Below are positions 48,401-57,347 of a stretch of DNA of 64,000 nucleotides, in pieces (the first letter of the stretch is position 1; each line of letters opens with the position of its first letter). The translations under genes and the position numbers were made by a program. The stretch is taken from the NCBI GenBank assembly GCA_947462335.1, contig OX381709.1:39860904-39924903 (forward strand). Direction: 5' to 3'. The stretch comes from Harmothoe impar. Its lineage: Eukaryota > Annelida > Polychaeta > Phyllodocida > Polynoidae. Below the pieces are notes generated by a model. That model was not told the origin of the DNA and made no database searches. It saw only the letters and a program-made list of their open reading frames with translations.

Positions 48401-51400
48401 AGCATTTGACCCAGTTTGTGAGATTTGGACCAGGGGAGAAAAAGGGGACACCGGGGTAGAGATGTATTTGGATGGATCCATGTAGATGTCTGTTGGTGAG
48501 GGAGAGAGATTTGGGAAATTACACTGGTGCATCAGGCTGACTCCAGGGTGCCGACTCCTCAGGAGTGCATTGACCTCATCATAGGGCCGGCACGAAGCAT
48601 GTGTGCACCCGGGCTTCAACGAGTGGAGAACTCATCTTTAAGCAGACTCTGCAAAGTGTAGGCTTTTACGTTTAGTATACATGTGACAATTAATAGTCTA
48701 AAATAATATACCTTACACGACTTGTGGTGGCCTCGGCAAAAATTATAATAAAATGTCACCTTACCCATGTAGCCTAAGTCTCATTTAATTGCACAATGTA
48801 GTGATGTCACCGACCATTGGATATAGCCACATTGTATTCCGTAGAGGGTATGGAATACGGCAATTCTAGTAATCAAGCATAGTAACTCTCGTATTCGCCA
48901 TGTAATGATATACAGAGTACAGGGAAGTCGATACTCTATTGGAAAAGTGCTATGGAGGAGGGGGGTAGCCAACTACCGAGGGGACGTGTCGAAGTAGTGC
49001 TTGTTAGATATGATAGAGCCTGGGGTTATTGCAGGGATACGTTAGCAGAGATGGGGAGAGTAGATACAACAGATTACAGAAGTAACAGGAAACCACTACA
49101 TGTATGAGGACGTAGATCTATATGGTCGTTGATAGAATCCATGTGTAGATATGTTATCCACATATATGAGGATATTGGCTTTTATATGTACACATATTGT
49201 ATTTGGTTGATAACACCTGACCCCCACGGTAGACACATTGCCGATACGCGAGCTCCTGCCCACATGTGCCTCTCAAAGTAGCTGAAATAATCACATGAGA
49301 ACAGACAGAACAGCAGATCATTTTTCTATAGCAGTGTAGTAAAGGGCTAAAAATAACTGGCCAAGGTGGGGAAGATTAACAAGACATCCATTTGCTTCCG
49401 ACTAAATTAAAAAATCACCTTCCTGATTTCCATTTCCTTACAATTACATTATATGGATGAACTAAGGAGAGTGCGCATGACAATCACGTTATATTAGACA
49501 AACTGACCAATATGCACTGGTCAGAGTTCTATGACCAGGGTTGATAAGATATATACTATATAGGCCTATAGCGTCTGATATAATATCAGTATAGCCTATG
49601 TCAGTGTCATCCTTCTTCCCCACAACCCTGCCTTGATATGGGAATAATATCATTTTATATGTTCTCAATTGTTTAAAGATGTACTGACTTTTCGCTTCAT
49701 GATTTATCAGGAACAAACACAAAGATGGTTCACCGATACACCAACGGCTCCGCTTGGCATAAATGACTTGAGTTGAAGATGACCCCAAGTGATATACAGT
49801 CATATGCCTTATTGCTTAAATTACAACCTCACCTTTTCATAAGTCGCTGCATTGTATCCATATGAAATCAAATAGTGTATACCCTTGTCATAGGGCTCAC
49901 TTGGCTACAACTCTAGATGCAGGCCCTCTAGATGACTCTGTGGTTAGAATGTGGCAGTTTTTGTCATGTCTGTGGTTTGGTATTTTACAGACATGGTGGT
50001 GGAGCGGAACGTGCTGATGGAGAGAGTCTACCCACGACTAAAGGACTTCTGCAAACACTATGGGCTCGAGTTCCAGGTAAGAACTGGAATTAATATTAAT
50101 AACCAAGTATTATTCATATCCCATGTTCTTCTGTTTCTTATTGTGATATTTTGGTTCTAGATCTTTTATACCCCCTTATCAAATTGGAAAACACTGGCAG
50201 TTCTCCATTAATGATCGATCGTGTAGGCTATATGTTGTGTAAAATGGTGTATAGAAAATCAAAAATCACTATTCATGGATACCAAGGCCAATTTCTATTA
50301 AATGAATTATAAGTCGCTTAGTATCTCACCTAAGACTAAGAGAAAGAATAATACATACTTTTCTTTTTAACGAAAGCACCGCCTAAACAGGTCACACAGA
50401 ACATGGATGTAGAATTACATGCTTATGAATCTATGAATTATATCATGCTCTACACGTCAAAAGAAACCAACCATCTGACGTAATACGTAAATGCATCGGA
50501 ATAATTGTCAGCATGGAGCCTTAAAAGTGGGAAAGGTACCACCATGCAGCAACACAGACCTTCTTCTGTCCGCTGTATGTATAGGGCTGTAGGCGTTGAC
50601 TGTAGCGCCAATGCTGCTATAGCAGCGGCAGAGATGCGAACTAATATGTTGGTGGTACATGTACAAGATCCCACAGACTAGCACCTCATTCCTGCTACTC
50701 TCAGAGTGAGGCGCTAGACTGGGGGCTTCCCCCGGGGGCTTCCATAAAGTACGTACGCACGAAAGGGGATTGGGAGGGGGGTCTATTTTATGAAAATCTT
50801 TGCGTACATAAAAACCCTTGATTTTAGTGTGTACAAGAACTTTAGGAGGTGGAGGGGGGGGACTGAATTTCTGGAGAAAATGTGCGTAGGTACCTACTTT
50901 ATGGAAGCCCCCTCTGCTGAAACCCTTGATATTGATGGGGGGGGGGGGGGGGGGGGCAGGATGGCGGCCTACACAGAAGGACCTGTTATAGTATCATACA
51001 TGTGTGTATGTTAGAAGGTTATGTGAGTTATGGTGTGTTCTTTGTCTGCGAGGACTTCCATGGAGGGACAAGACTACTCTGTATTGAACTTCCCATGGAG
51101 GTCTATGCGTCATAAAATTGCATGCGGGATATGGGAGAGTGGAGTATTTAAGTATTTATGTCGACGTGCGGGCCGCCTCTTTTTGAGGGAATGGGTTTGG
51201 AAAGGTGACCATGCCATATCTACCATACATTATATTTGTGAGTTATCATGAATTGTATATATATATGGAAGGGAAATGTTATCAGATGTCACTGATCTTT
51301 TACATGGGAAGATCATTCAATTAAGTGACCTTGTATTTTGATTTCAATTAAATATACTTCTTGACTGGTGTTGGCAAGCACCGGTAAATGCAGAAATTAC

Positions 51401-54400
51401 CGTCCAGCAACAAGTATACTATTGTTGTATGGAATGCCTATCTTGGAACGAATAGTCTGGGTTCATGACTTCATGTTTTAAGACATGCTGATTTCAAATC
51501 TAGGTTTTTGAAATTCATTTTGAAGTATTTTTTATCGGGACTGAAAATGTAATTGACGTTTGTAATATTGACATGCCGGGTGAAATGAATAGACTGCATT
51601 TATGATTTATAAACTGAATATTAGATAATATGGGTAATAGCATCTTGCCTGAAAATAAATGAAAATGTAGAGCATGGGTAATTAATCAAAGAAACCAATA
51701 AAGGAATACATAAACGTGCTCTGCCCTTAAGTTGGCAGTGGATTGAACGAACATTATTGAAATACATTATAAAGCCCACACCCTCCTCCCACCCAAATGG
51801 TGGTAAAAGACAAGAATGTTCTCACGGACGCAGTACAAAGGCCCCCATACCCACCCACGTCCTACCCCACCCTCCAGGTGTACGCCGACCCTACACGGGC
51901 AAGGATTGGGTGGAAAGTCCCCCTGCTGCAGGTTAAACCACTCCCACGTGCTCTTATATCTAGTCAGCTTACTGGACTTCCCAATAGATCATGTACTGCT
52001 TTTTTTTTGTATATCAGATTATCTTAACCATTACACAAGGCTATTAAATGTCGACCGTCTTGAAACTTGTATGCTACTATGTGCATGTATGTTGTAATGT
52101 CGACTTATGTGAGCTTCTTAATCCTGCTGGCTATTAGAGCACATAAATAGATAGTTTCAGCGATTATCTATATAGTTTAGAATGTGGCTATGGATTCCAA
52201 ATAACCTTTCACAATACAAGATCACAAATCCACAGTCCTAAATCTGGGGTTGGCATTTCCTGGAGCTTCTTTGGAGATTTATTTTCTGTAGTGTCTTGAT
52301 GTACATATATATGTACCGTATGTGCCCTGATAAATGTTCTATATACCCACAGAGACTTAATACATTATGAACTATTGTCTAGGAGCTTATATTGTCCTGT
52401 ATATCTGGTATTCAGCGACCCATGATATGCCTGCTATCTACGTCTACCTCCACCCCCGCACAATAGGAGCTTCTCTGTACATCTGCTGCTCTACTTCCCT
52501 GCTTCTTAGCTCCCTCCCTCCGCCCCATTCTGTCAGATTCAGCCTTCATTATCTCTCTGTTCTTTCCTTCGTTCCACCCTACCTCCAACCCTCTCCCTAC
52601 CGTTTTGTTGCTTAATTACTAGAGAGATATATACATTTGAAAAGGAACGTTTCCGAAAATAGTGACAAAATTGATTGGGTCTTGAAAAGGGTGCCAACAT
52701 TGGTGACGCCATTTGTGAATGTTCCCCAAGAGTATATACACATACTGACAAAAGCTAACAATAGCCGGAACATGTCGGTCTAAATTGAAAAACCTATTTC
52801 TTATTCTGAGCTGAATTTAATGTTAACTTGTACAAGTTTCTAGAGAAAAGATTTCTGGGAGTATTTATCAACCTTGCCATATACACATGTGTATATTTAA
52901 ACATGTAAAACTGCAAATGTAAATAAAGCCCTCGTGCTCGGCAGGTGGTGGACATGCGGTGGGGTATACGGGAGGAGGCGCAGGACGACCACATGACGGC
53001 AGAGCTGTGTATGAAGGAGATCCACAAGTGTCAGCGGATCTCTGTGGGCCCCACCTTTGTGGTGAGTTCCTCTTCTCTTAACCCTTTCAGGACGGCATGA
53101 CGCCTCAAGGCTCCATGTTCATCCATGGCCAAAGCAGCGCCGGGGCGTAATTACTCGCCGGTGAAACGTTGGTGCATCATGCTTGGGAAGTGTGTCAATC
53201 TCATATGATAGGCATGATGCATGAATGCAGCACTGGGGAATTACTGGCTGGTGCTGTATTCATTCATCATGACGCCTGAAGGGCATTATGTATTAGAGCT
53301 ATTAGGGTTATGATATAGGCCTACCCGGTTCACATGGTGTATACACATCCTCATCTGCCATTCACTCCATATCCTCTCCATCCGCATCCAGTCATAACAA
53401 CCACACTTGTTTTATGTGGGTAATGTAAACGAGAAATTAAAGCAGTGGTTAGGTGACCTAGTACATAGCTTTGTCGGCTGTTCTGGAGTGTTGGGTTTAA
53501 GGCACGCTATGGGAACAGTGCGTAATTTAAGAGTTACCGGTAAAACCACTCAGGGAATGTACACATGTAGCTATTATAGAATATTTACTTTCACCATTAC
53601 CCAAGAGGTAAAAAGAAAATACGACTTTGGTCTTTTCCTGACACATTATTTTCGCAATGTATCAGTAACATGACAAGTTACTACCGTAAAACCTCTCTGA
53701 TAAGCCGACCTCCCTTATAAGCCGACCCCCCCCCCCCCCAGTTTGAGACAATGCTATAAGCCGAATTTGGACCCTTTTAAACCTGGTTAGAATATAATTT
53801 ACTTGATAAAAAACCTCCCTTATATGCCGACCCCCCTCTTTGAGACAATGCTATAAGCCGAATCAGGGCTGAAATCCCCCAAAAAGGTCGGCTTATCAGA
53901 GAGGTTTTACGGTAGTATTGGCAGCCCCCTTTCATTCCTTAGCTTCCTTTCATGTAGTGAGTGAGTCACTGAAAATATTTACCAGTAAATCTGATTACTA
54001 TATTTAATCTGGTGTCTAATTCCATGTATTGTAGACAATGTTTGGTCAGAAGTATGGTTACCGCCCGTTCCCGGCATGTATCGGTGCTGAGGAGTTTGAG
54101 ATGCTGCACGGCGCGCTGCTCCAAGCCGGCCGCGACGTGTCGCTGCTACAGAAGTGGTTCCGTAAAGACGAGAACAGAGATCCGCCTGAGTACTCGCTAG
54201 TCCCCATCAGTTCCCGCCTACCAGACTTCATCAATAAGGTCAGACACTGACAGAATAGGAAGTCAGATATCTATGTTCTATATAAACCCTGTTGTCATGA
54301 TAGGATTGAAGCAGGGATATCGTGAACACATGTACCGGTATTTATGATAAGTGACATAAGTTTGTGTTCATTCATCATCTGATCTAAACATACAATTTGC

Positions 54401-56336
54401 CTGGACAAACTATGAAGAATGTTTTCGGGTCATTCATTATCAACAATTCGGGGGTAATTTAAGCCAATCTAATGTTTAAACGCCTGATGGTTCTTATGTG
54501 AAATAGAAAGAGGCCCCGACCACATACTGGCTATTGCTCAATATTTGATTTCTGAAGGAGTGTATTGTTGTTGTTGTTGTTAATTCTTTTATTTTACTTG
54601 CAGTAACGTAGGGCCAGGTCCAGTTCGCGTTATGCAACTCATGTGTATATCCTATAGAGATGGTAATGTGTTAATGCTTTGTGTTAATGGTTTTACAGAA
54701 GGATATCGAGTTACAGACGGCAGCGCGTGACGCATGGTGGAAGGTGTTTGAGGAGTTAGCGGGACTCCTGAGGGAGGCGGCCGATATATGTTGTCAGGAT
54801 GGAGACATGCGACGGGAAGACCGAGAAAAGTACTTTATATCAGGTATGGTACTCTCAGTTAGAAATGTAATTTACTTGAAAGGGGCAATATCACCACTCA
54901 CACTTAACCACATACTAGACTAGAACAGTACTAGAAATGTGGATGGTACCGGCTCAGTGATTATGCGGCTTTAAAAGAGCACTGATAGGAGTGCCAAAAT
55001 ATTGCCTCATCTTTTTAATACATAAGATCTTGACAACCGGGTTAGAGGACATTATTATTAATGCGCGTTATGTAATCTATACTTTGCAGTTACTGAAGAT
55101 GAGATCCGTCACGGCACTATTCTCGACCCGATCCGTAACCGCCAAGTGGTGTTTGTGCGTCACATCACCGACATGGAGGAGAACCTCTGCCACCCGTATG
55201 CCTCCAAGTTCATCGATGTCCGCCCGGATGGACAGGTTAATACTAAGGCGCAGGAGCTGCTCGAGCGGTTCAGGGATGAGACAATACCTGCTCACATAGG
55301 GGATCAGGACCGTAAAGGGTACAGTGTGGAGTGGAGTGACAATGGGGGGATTAATGTGCACGACCATTCGGATTACCTTCAGATGTTGTGCGATGACTTC
55401 TATAATCTCATCAAGCGACAGACCATCCAGAACCTAGCCCGGCAAGCGGACCTCCAGCACAACCCAGTGGTCATTGAGGTAAGTCTTAGCACCGCTTACA
55501 ACTTATTGAAGGGGTCCCTGGTGGTAGGTCTCCATACTCTATTTAGCCTTCAGGAATATATAAAGATCGAAAGAAATTTAAAAGAAATTAAAGAAAATAC
55601 ATAGTCTCATCAGTCAGCGACCTGACTGCACAAATAAAAATTAAAAAAAGACGGAAAAAGTCTAAGGTACGGGAGGACTTAGGTATTATTAGGGAGTGGT
55701 CATTTTTTAACAACAGGGGGGGCTCGGTGGATTTTCGCGCGAGCGGGTCGAAATTTTTTTGGTCCCCCCCACGGGAGGGGTTGAAATTTTTTTGGTCCCC
55801 CCCTAAGGCGATTTGAAATTGGGGGCGGCCGACCCCTTTGAGCTATAGTAATGCGCGGGCTTTTTCAGTAAAAAGGGGTGCAATTTTTTTGGTCCCCCCC
55901 TCAAGAGGGGTCCAAATTTTTTTGGTCCCCCCCCCCTTCAAGGGGTCCAAATTCTTTTGGTTCCCCCCCCCCAAATTCACCAACCCCCCCCTGTTGTTAA
56001 AAAATGACTACTCCCTTAGTCAAACCCAGAGATCAAAAGTCCCATTTTCACCAAATAATTCCTAGATACAGACATTTCCTTTATTCTGTACACCACCCCA
56101 GGTTCTGCAGCACCTCCATCTGTGCAATAACCGCAGTAAAGGGTTCCAGGGCCGCGCGGTCCTCCTGGAGCGGATAGAGAAGTACCTTGTGTGTGAGCAG
56201 GGCAGTCCGAGCGAACCCTTCGTGGTGCACGGCGAGTCGGGAAGTGGCAAGACGTCACTCATGGCGGTCGCGGTTACACGAGTGTTGTCTTGGCTGCCGC
56301 AGGACACAGACCCGGTCATCATTCTACGGTTTCTAG
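14610..56336 (+). CDS. NWD1-like NACHT protein, first seven exons (3' incomplete)
   Basis: Exons: 14610-14757, 49991-50076, 52945-53061, 54035-54238, 54699-54843, 55090-55478 and 56102-56336. All boundaries are GT/AG and phases join into 441 codons, ending mid-codon for a further exon outside the window. The ATG follows an in-frame TAA. Exon 1 ends in VRVFISSTFQ, continued in exon 2 by DMVVERNVLMERVYPRLKDF. Exon 3 gives VVDMRWGIREEA and exon 4 FGQKYGYRPFP: the DUF4062-like N-terminal module of NWD1/NWD2 proteins. Exon 7 carries the NACHT P-loop GESGSGKTS (about residues 407-415), followed by the start of the ATPase. WD repeats would be expected downstream. Family members are cytosolic STAND ATPases; vertebrate NWD1 is linked to signalling and chaperone partners, but no specific role is claimed here. 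Intron 1 is 35 kb and intron 7 contains a Ty3 retroelement. Confidence 0.9.
15164..15183. repeat. 20-bp perfect palindrome
   Basis: CTATAGCCCCGGGGCTATAG is exactly self-complementary. It is followed after ten bases by a run of about 19 G. Likely a relic or a recombination-prone spot rather than a defined site. Confidence 0.8.
15354..15389. repeat. (TG)n followed by a G run
   Basis: A TG dinucleotide tract passes directly into a run of G. The same TG-to-G transition occurs near 19883-19910 and 42398-42430. Confidence 0.8.
15448..15694. mobile_element. Harbinger-like MITE, copy 3
   Basis: Starts GGGAGTGTTGATTTATTAGT and ends TTAATAAATGAACACTCCC, with TAA on both sides (15445-15447 and 15695-15697). 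The G-rich left half and C-rich right end match the other copies. 247 bp. Confidence 0.8.
15698..19131. other. intron DNA, no gene
   Basis: No supported gene or bounded element. At about 16178 a CAGGGGCGGATCCAAG word followed by G runs resembles a common transposon end, but no partner end was found. A C-rich/G-rich mix near 17250-17400 also lacks structure I can name. Confidence 0.45.
19138..19350. mobile_element. 213-bp MITE with 16-bp inverted ends
   Basis: Begins GTGCCTCTACATGGGT and ends ACCCATGTAGAGGCAC, a perfect 16-bp inverted repeat, flanked by AATAAT at 19132-19137 and 19351-19356. The interior repeats AAAATCGAC words. The AT-rich duplication may be partly fortuitous, so its true length is uncertain. 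Superfamily unknown. Confidence 0.75.
19357..20803. other. intron DNA, no gene
   Basis: No recognised gene. Holds a (TG)n-G(n) tract near 19883-19910. Confidence 0.45.
20804..21025. repeat. compound tetranucleotide microsatellite
   Basis: About 19 units of CTGC/TGCC (to 20880) pass through three CTTC units into about 30 units of CCTC/CCCT (to about 21025). It is strictly pyrimidine-rich in the second half and gives long fake Cys-Leu-Pro-Ala or Gly-Arg-Glu frames. Confidence 0.95.
21145..21288. mobile_element. MITE with GGCCGTCC ends, copy 1
   Basis: Starts GGGGCCGTCCAGAATTTATG and ends GATGGACGGCCCT, with TA on both sides (21143-21144 and 21289-21290). Related to 27171-27330. Interior is palindromic and non-coding. 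Confidence 0.65.
21291..22919. other. intron DNA, no gene
   Basis: Nothing supported. A run of 17 G lies near 22526. Confidence 0.4.
22920..23112. repeat. degenerate CGACATG tandem repeat
   Basis: Irregular reiteration of CGACATG(C/G)GACATG alternating with TTCTTAAAATCG spacers. It resembles the interior of the 213-bp MITE at 19138-19350 in word content. No clear inverted ends. Confidence 0.6.
23416..25469. mobile_element. TA-flanked minisatellite-bearing DNA transposon, copy 2
   Basis: Inverted relative to copy 1: CACTGATAATAA on the left and TTATTATCAGTG on the right, a perfect 12-bp inverted repeat, flanked by TA (23414-23415 and 25470-25471). Subterminal TGACTA-rich DNA and unique flanks of the array match copy 1 closely. 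It lacks the Penelope insertion and shows the pre-insertion site once at 23635-23649. 2054 bp, longer than copy 1 because its array has more units. No transposase. Confidence 0.9.
23694..25055. repeat. 27-bp minisatellite array, copy 2
   Basis: About 50 units of the same repeat as 4329-4975, in reverse complement, with higher-order mixing of 21-, 26- and 27-base variants. Length differs twofold between the two copies, so the array is unstable. The 283-codon open frame across it is a by-product of the 27-base period. Confidence 0.93.
25472..26880. other. intron DNA, no gene
   Basis: No supported gene. A 17-bp near-palindrome (ATCCGGTC-T-GACCGGAT) lies near 26170. Open frames at 25567-25851 and 26077-26406 have no recognisable domain. 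Confidence 0.4.
26885..27085. repeat. dispersed repeat, copy 1
   Basis: Shares long diverged identity with 43563-43745 in the same orientation, for example GTGATCGATGCCCAGTT and TGTAATATGAGGGTAGAAAA. Ends and class unknown. Confidence 0.7.
27171..27330. mobile_element. MITE with GGCCGTCC ends, copy 2
   Basis: Starts GGGGGCCGTCCATAAAGTAT and ends GTACTTTATGGACGGCCCC, with TA on both sides (27169-27170 and 27331-27332). 160 bp, non-coding. The ends match a very widespread animal MITE type, whose superfamily I cannot name with confidence. Confidence 0.78.
27400..28007. mobile_element. TTAA-flanked 608-bp element with internal tRNA-like segment
   Basis: Starts GGTGGGTCAAT and ends ATTGACCCACC, an 11-bp inverted repeat, and is flanked by TTAA at 27396-27399 and 28008-28011. 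TTAA duplication suggests piggyBac-type mobilisation. A tRNA-like stretch lies inside. No coding capacity. Confidence 0.7.
27797..27860 (+). tRNA. tRNA-Gly-like sequence (relic, not a functional tRNA)
   Basis: GCATAGCACAGTGGTAGAAT matches the acceptor and D-arm (box A) of eukaryotic tRNA-Gly, and GGTGGTTCTCGCCCC recalls a degenerate box B, at about the right spacing. The anticodon region and the acceptor 3' strand do not pair convincingly. It is probably a pseudogene or a SINE-type promoter carried in the surrounding element. Confidence 0.4.
28012..30735. other. intron DNA, no gene
   Basis: No supported gene. A run of about 19 C lies near 29490. Confidence 0.4.
30736..31049. mobile_element. 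short transposon with CAGTGGCGTAGGAA ends
   Basis: Left end CAGTGGCGTAGGAA and right end TTCCTACACCTCTG are imperfect inverted repeats (12 of 14). The interior is runs of G then a run of about 23 C. CAGTGGCGTA-type ends followed by G runs are common among invertebrate DNA transposon relics. No clear target duplication could be assigned. Confidence 0.5.
31050..34887. other. intron DNA, no gene
   Basis: AT-rich, low in repeats. Nothing supported as gene, RNA or bounded element. Open frames at 31295-31480 and 34189-34566 look like chance. Confidence 0.45.
34892..38826. mobile_element. piggyBac-like non-autonomous element with long inverted arms
   Basis: Starts CCCAGATATGCCTA and ends with a close reverse complement (TTAGGCATATCTGGG), flanked by TTAA at 34888-34891 and 38827-38830. 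TTAA duplication and CCC at the tip fit piggyBac. Long arms, about 35493-36350 and 37990-38695, are inverted repeats of each other. The 18-bp palindrome CGTCCTTTTAAAAGGACG occurs at 34907-34924, 35493-35510 and 38678-38695. Within the arms a unit of very roughly 200 bp recurs, with GCCTAGCAAC words. The 1.6-kb centre has no transposase frame. A pogo-like MITE is nested at 35234-35455. 3.9 kb overall. Confidence 0.85.
35234..35455. mobile_element. CCGTAAA-ended MITE, copy 1 (nested)
   Basis: Starts CCGTAAATTCCCGCGTACTA and ends GTACGCGGGAATTTACGG, with TA on both sides. Internal ACCCGCA words repeat on each half. TA duplication and this end type suggest a pogo/Tigger relative. It lies within the left arm region of the TTAA-flanked element and so is younger than it. 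Confidence 0.75.
38831..39267. other. intron DNA, no gene
   Basis: Nothing supported; ends where the tandem duplication starts. Confidence 0.4.
39268..40740. repeat. two-level tandem repeat (753-bp unit of two ~377-bp halves)
   Basis: GAATTTGGTGACTCACTGGA occurs at 39272 and again 753 bases later. Inside each unit, the TCTTGAATTGTAGTTTCT segment recurs at about 377 bases. This gives an A-B-A-B order with A copies and B copies most alike. Minus-strand frames of 80 and 104 codons are shared by the A halves but lack recognisable domains. Confidence 0.85.
40741..43562. other. intron DNA, no gene
   Basis: No supported gene. A (TG)n tract passing into 16 G lies at about 42398-42430. Confidence 0.4.
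43563..43745. repeat. dispersed repeat, copy 2
   Basis: Diverged copy of 26885-27085 in the same orientation; GTGATCGATGCCCAGTTTTAT and TGTAATATGAGGGTAGAAAA are shared or nearly shared words. Confidence 0.68.
44150..44950. repeat. six-copy tandem repeat, ~133-bp unit
   Basis: The word GGGGTGCCAACT (last copy GGGATGCCAACT) begins units at 44165, 44299, 44433, 44570, 44694 and 44825, periods 124-137. Each unit also has CATGAAA, an A/T tract, CAACTACAATTC and CATTCAATGA. Non-coding satellite-like block. Confidence 0.92.
45224..45446. mobile_element. CCGTAAA-ended MITE, copy 2
   Basis: Starts CCGTAAAACCTCGCGTATAA and ends TTATACGCGAGGTTTTACGG, flanked by TA. Internal TATAAGCCGCA words are reiterated. 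Same family type as 35234-35455 and 53684-53912. Confidence 0.8.
45834..45978. mobile_element. palindromic MITE-like segment
   Basis: Left CCTTAAAGGGCCGCATACTG and right GCTGCCCGTAAAGGG are rough inverted repeats. The middle shares words with 53082-53283 (GGTAATTAACTC, CGGTGCTGCATTCATGCATGA). Boundaries are weak. Confidence 0.4.
45979..49990. other. end of intron 1, no gene
   Basis: No supported gene. A 99-bp segment at 46984-47082 has GGGACGAACA and TGTTCGTCCC at its ends and may be a small MITE. A G run lies near 48353. Confidence 0.4.
50077..52944 (+). other. NWD1-like intron 2
   Basis: Intron between exons 2 and 3. It contains a short MITE (50734-50912) and a 20-base G run near 50937. 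Other open frames here lack domains. Confidence 0.7.
50734..50912. mobile_element. MITE with GGGGGCTTCCATAAAGTA ends
   Basis: Starts GGGGGCTTCCATAAAGTACG and ends CTACTTTATGGAAGCCCCC. Resembles the GGCCGTCC MITEs in its TCCATAAAGTA core but differs at the tip. No clear target duplication. 179 bp. Confidence 0.65.
53082..53283. mobile_element. piggyBac-like MITE, degenerate
   Basis: Begins CCCTTTCAGGACGGCATGAC directly after TTAA (53078-53081) and ends CATGACGCCTGAAGGG. The right flank is CATT instead of TTAA, so the right end is eroded or misplaced. CCCTTT after TTAA is a usual piggyBac-type tip. Confidence 0.5.
53684..53912. mobile_element. CCGTAAA-ended MITE, copy 3
   Basis: Starts CCGTAAAACCTCTCTGATAA and ends TTATCAGAGAGGTTTTACGG, a perfect 20-bp inverted repeat, with TA on both sides. 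Internal TAAGCCGA words repeat. Pogo/Tigger-like by ends and duplication. Confidence 0.82.
55692..56015. mobile_element. G-rich Harbinger-like MITE, copy 4
   Basis: Starts GGGAGTGGTCATTTTTTAAC and ends with AAAATGACTACTCCC, with TTA on both sides (55689-55691 and 56016-56018). 324 bp, the same length as copy 1. Lies in NWD1-like intron 6, 87 bases before exon 7. Confidence 0.82.
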
Positions 56337-56774
56337 GTGAGCCAAGACATCTGATTATTCATGCATGTGTAGAGTTCGTCTTTATGTAATTCGATTAAAT
56401 AAGGACTCGAACCGCAGTTTTCATGTAGAGATGCAAGAACACAGGGTTTATTAGTCGTTCACCTGTACAACAATGCTAATCCTTGAAGTATATGAGGTTC
56501 GATCAATGTATGTTTGGCTTTCAAATAACTTTCTATATATTACACAGTCAGAGACCTGAGAAGGTCTGCCAGAGCAAGGGGGTGAGGACAGCTTATATAC
56601 TGTCCGCCTCCGATAGGGGTGCCCCCTGGCTCCGGCCGCCCGAACTACCTTGTAGGCGTTCGATTACACTACTAATATTAGTGTCCCCCCCAGACATTAC
56701 ATACGCTTACGCTTTTAAATATATGTACAATATAATATAAACTCATACAACTGAGTTTATTTTAGTAAAGCGTT
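56337..56774. other. NWD1-like intron 7, left part, with possible retroelement edge
   Basis: GC-rich stretch 56545-56680 contains TATATAAG on the minus strand (about 56592) and could belong to the adjacent retroelement or to an older LTR fragment. A perfect 7-bp hairpin (56739-56745 with 56752-56758) sits beside a minus-strand AATAAA (56756-56761). Neither can be assigned with confidence. Confidence 0.35.
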
Positions 56775-56989
56775 ATGTTACGTCGTGAACACAGTAGGGT
56801 ATATAAAAATATACAAAACTAATATTATTTACATAGGTGGTAATATATCCGAACGGCTCGACACATTTCGAATGATTAAGGACACTTGTATAGTATACAT
56901 ACAAACATATATGGATTAGCGACTAGAACAATTTGACATCTCTCATGACAAAAAAAACACAGGAACAAAAAACTGAAGATCCGGGCAGC

Positions 56990-57212
56990 CATCCTAACCT
57001 TTTTCAACATTGGTTAGGCACGAAGTACCATCCTTTCGGAAGGACTCGGGTGTGTGGTGCTCTCCTCTTCAACAGCCGTCCTGTCCCAAACTGGACAGGC
57101 ACGTTCATTCGAACGGGTTAGTGGTGCTCTCCTCTTCATTCTCGTACTGCTGCCTCTGTTCTAACTGAACAGACACGTTCTTCCGAACGGGTGAATGGTG
57201 CTCTCCTCTTCA
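56990..57212 (-). ncRNA. array of three paired-hairpin units
   Basis: Each unit has a 7-bp hairpin, a 5-bp tetraloop hairpin, and the spacer GTGGTGCTCTCCTCTTCA (57054, 57121; variant at 57195). Seven-base stems: 56993-56999 with 57012-57018, 57080-57086 with 57093-57099, 57155-57161 with 57167-57173. Five-base stems: 57031-57035 with 57040-57044, 57102-57106 with 57111-57115, 57176-57180 with 57185-57189. The long stems differ in sequence (CCTAACC, CCTGTCC, TCTGTTC) yet each is perfectly paired, which is compensatory variation. It lies downstream of the second ORF of the retroelement. Function unknown; an RNA element is the likely reading. Confidence 0.65.
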
Positions 57213-57347
57213 GATGTCTGGTCACCGTATTCATCTTGCGTACTTCGGTTACTGCTGTTTGATGGTTCAGTAGACGTTCATACTACACTAACTCGTTCTC
57301 TTTCGAATATCAAATCACTCCTATTTTCTCACTCTTGAATCGTTGGC

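Larger units (their letters stand above)
14758..49990 (+). other. NWD1-like intron 1 (35 kb)
   Basis: Exons 1 and 2 rebuild a continuous protein motif (FISSTFQ then DMVVERN), so no coding exon is missing inside. The intron is composed of transposons, MITEs, tandem repeats and G runs, listed separately. No nested host gene was found on either strand. Confidence 0.85.
53062..54034 (+). other. NWD1-like intron 3
   Basis: Contains two MITEs described separately. No other feature supported. Confidence 0.6.

Noticed and set aside
56016..56322. Minus-strand frames opposite NWD1 exon 7
   Set aside because: Shadows of the exon, which has proper splice sites and a P-loop on the plus strand.
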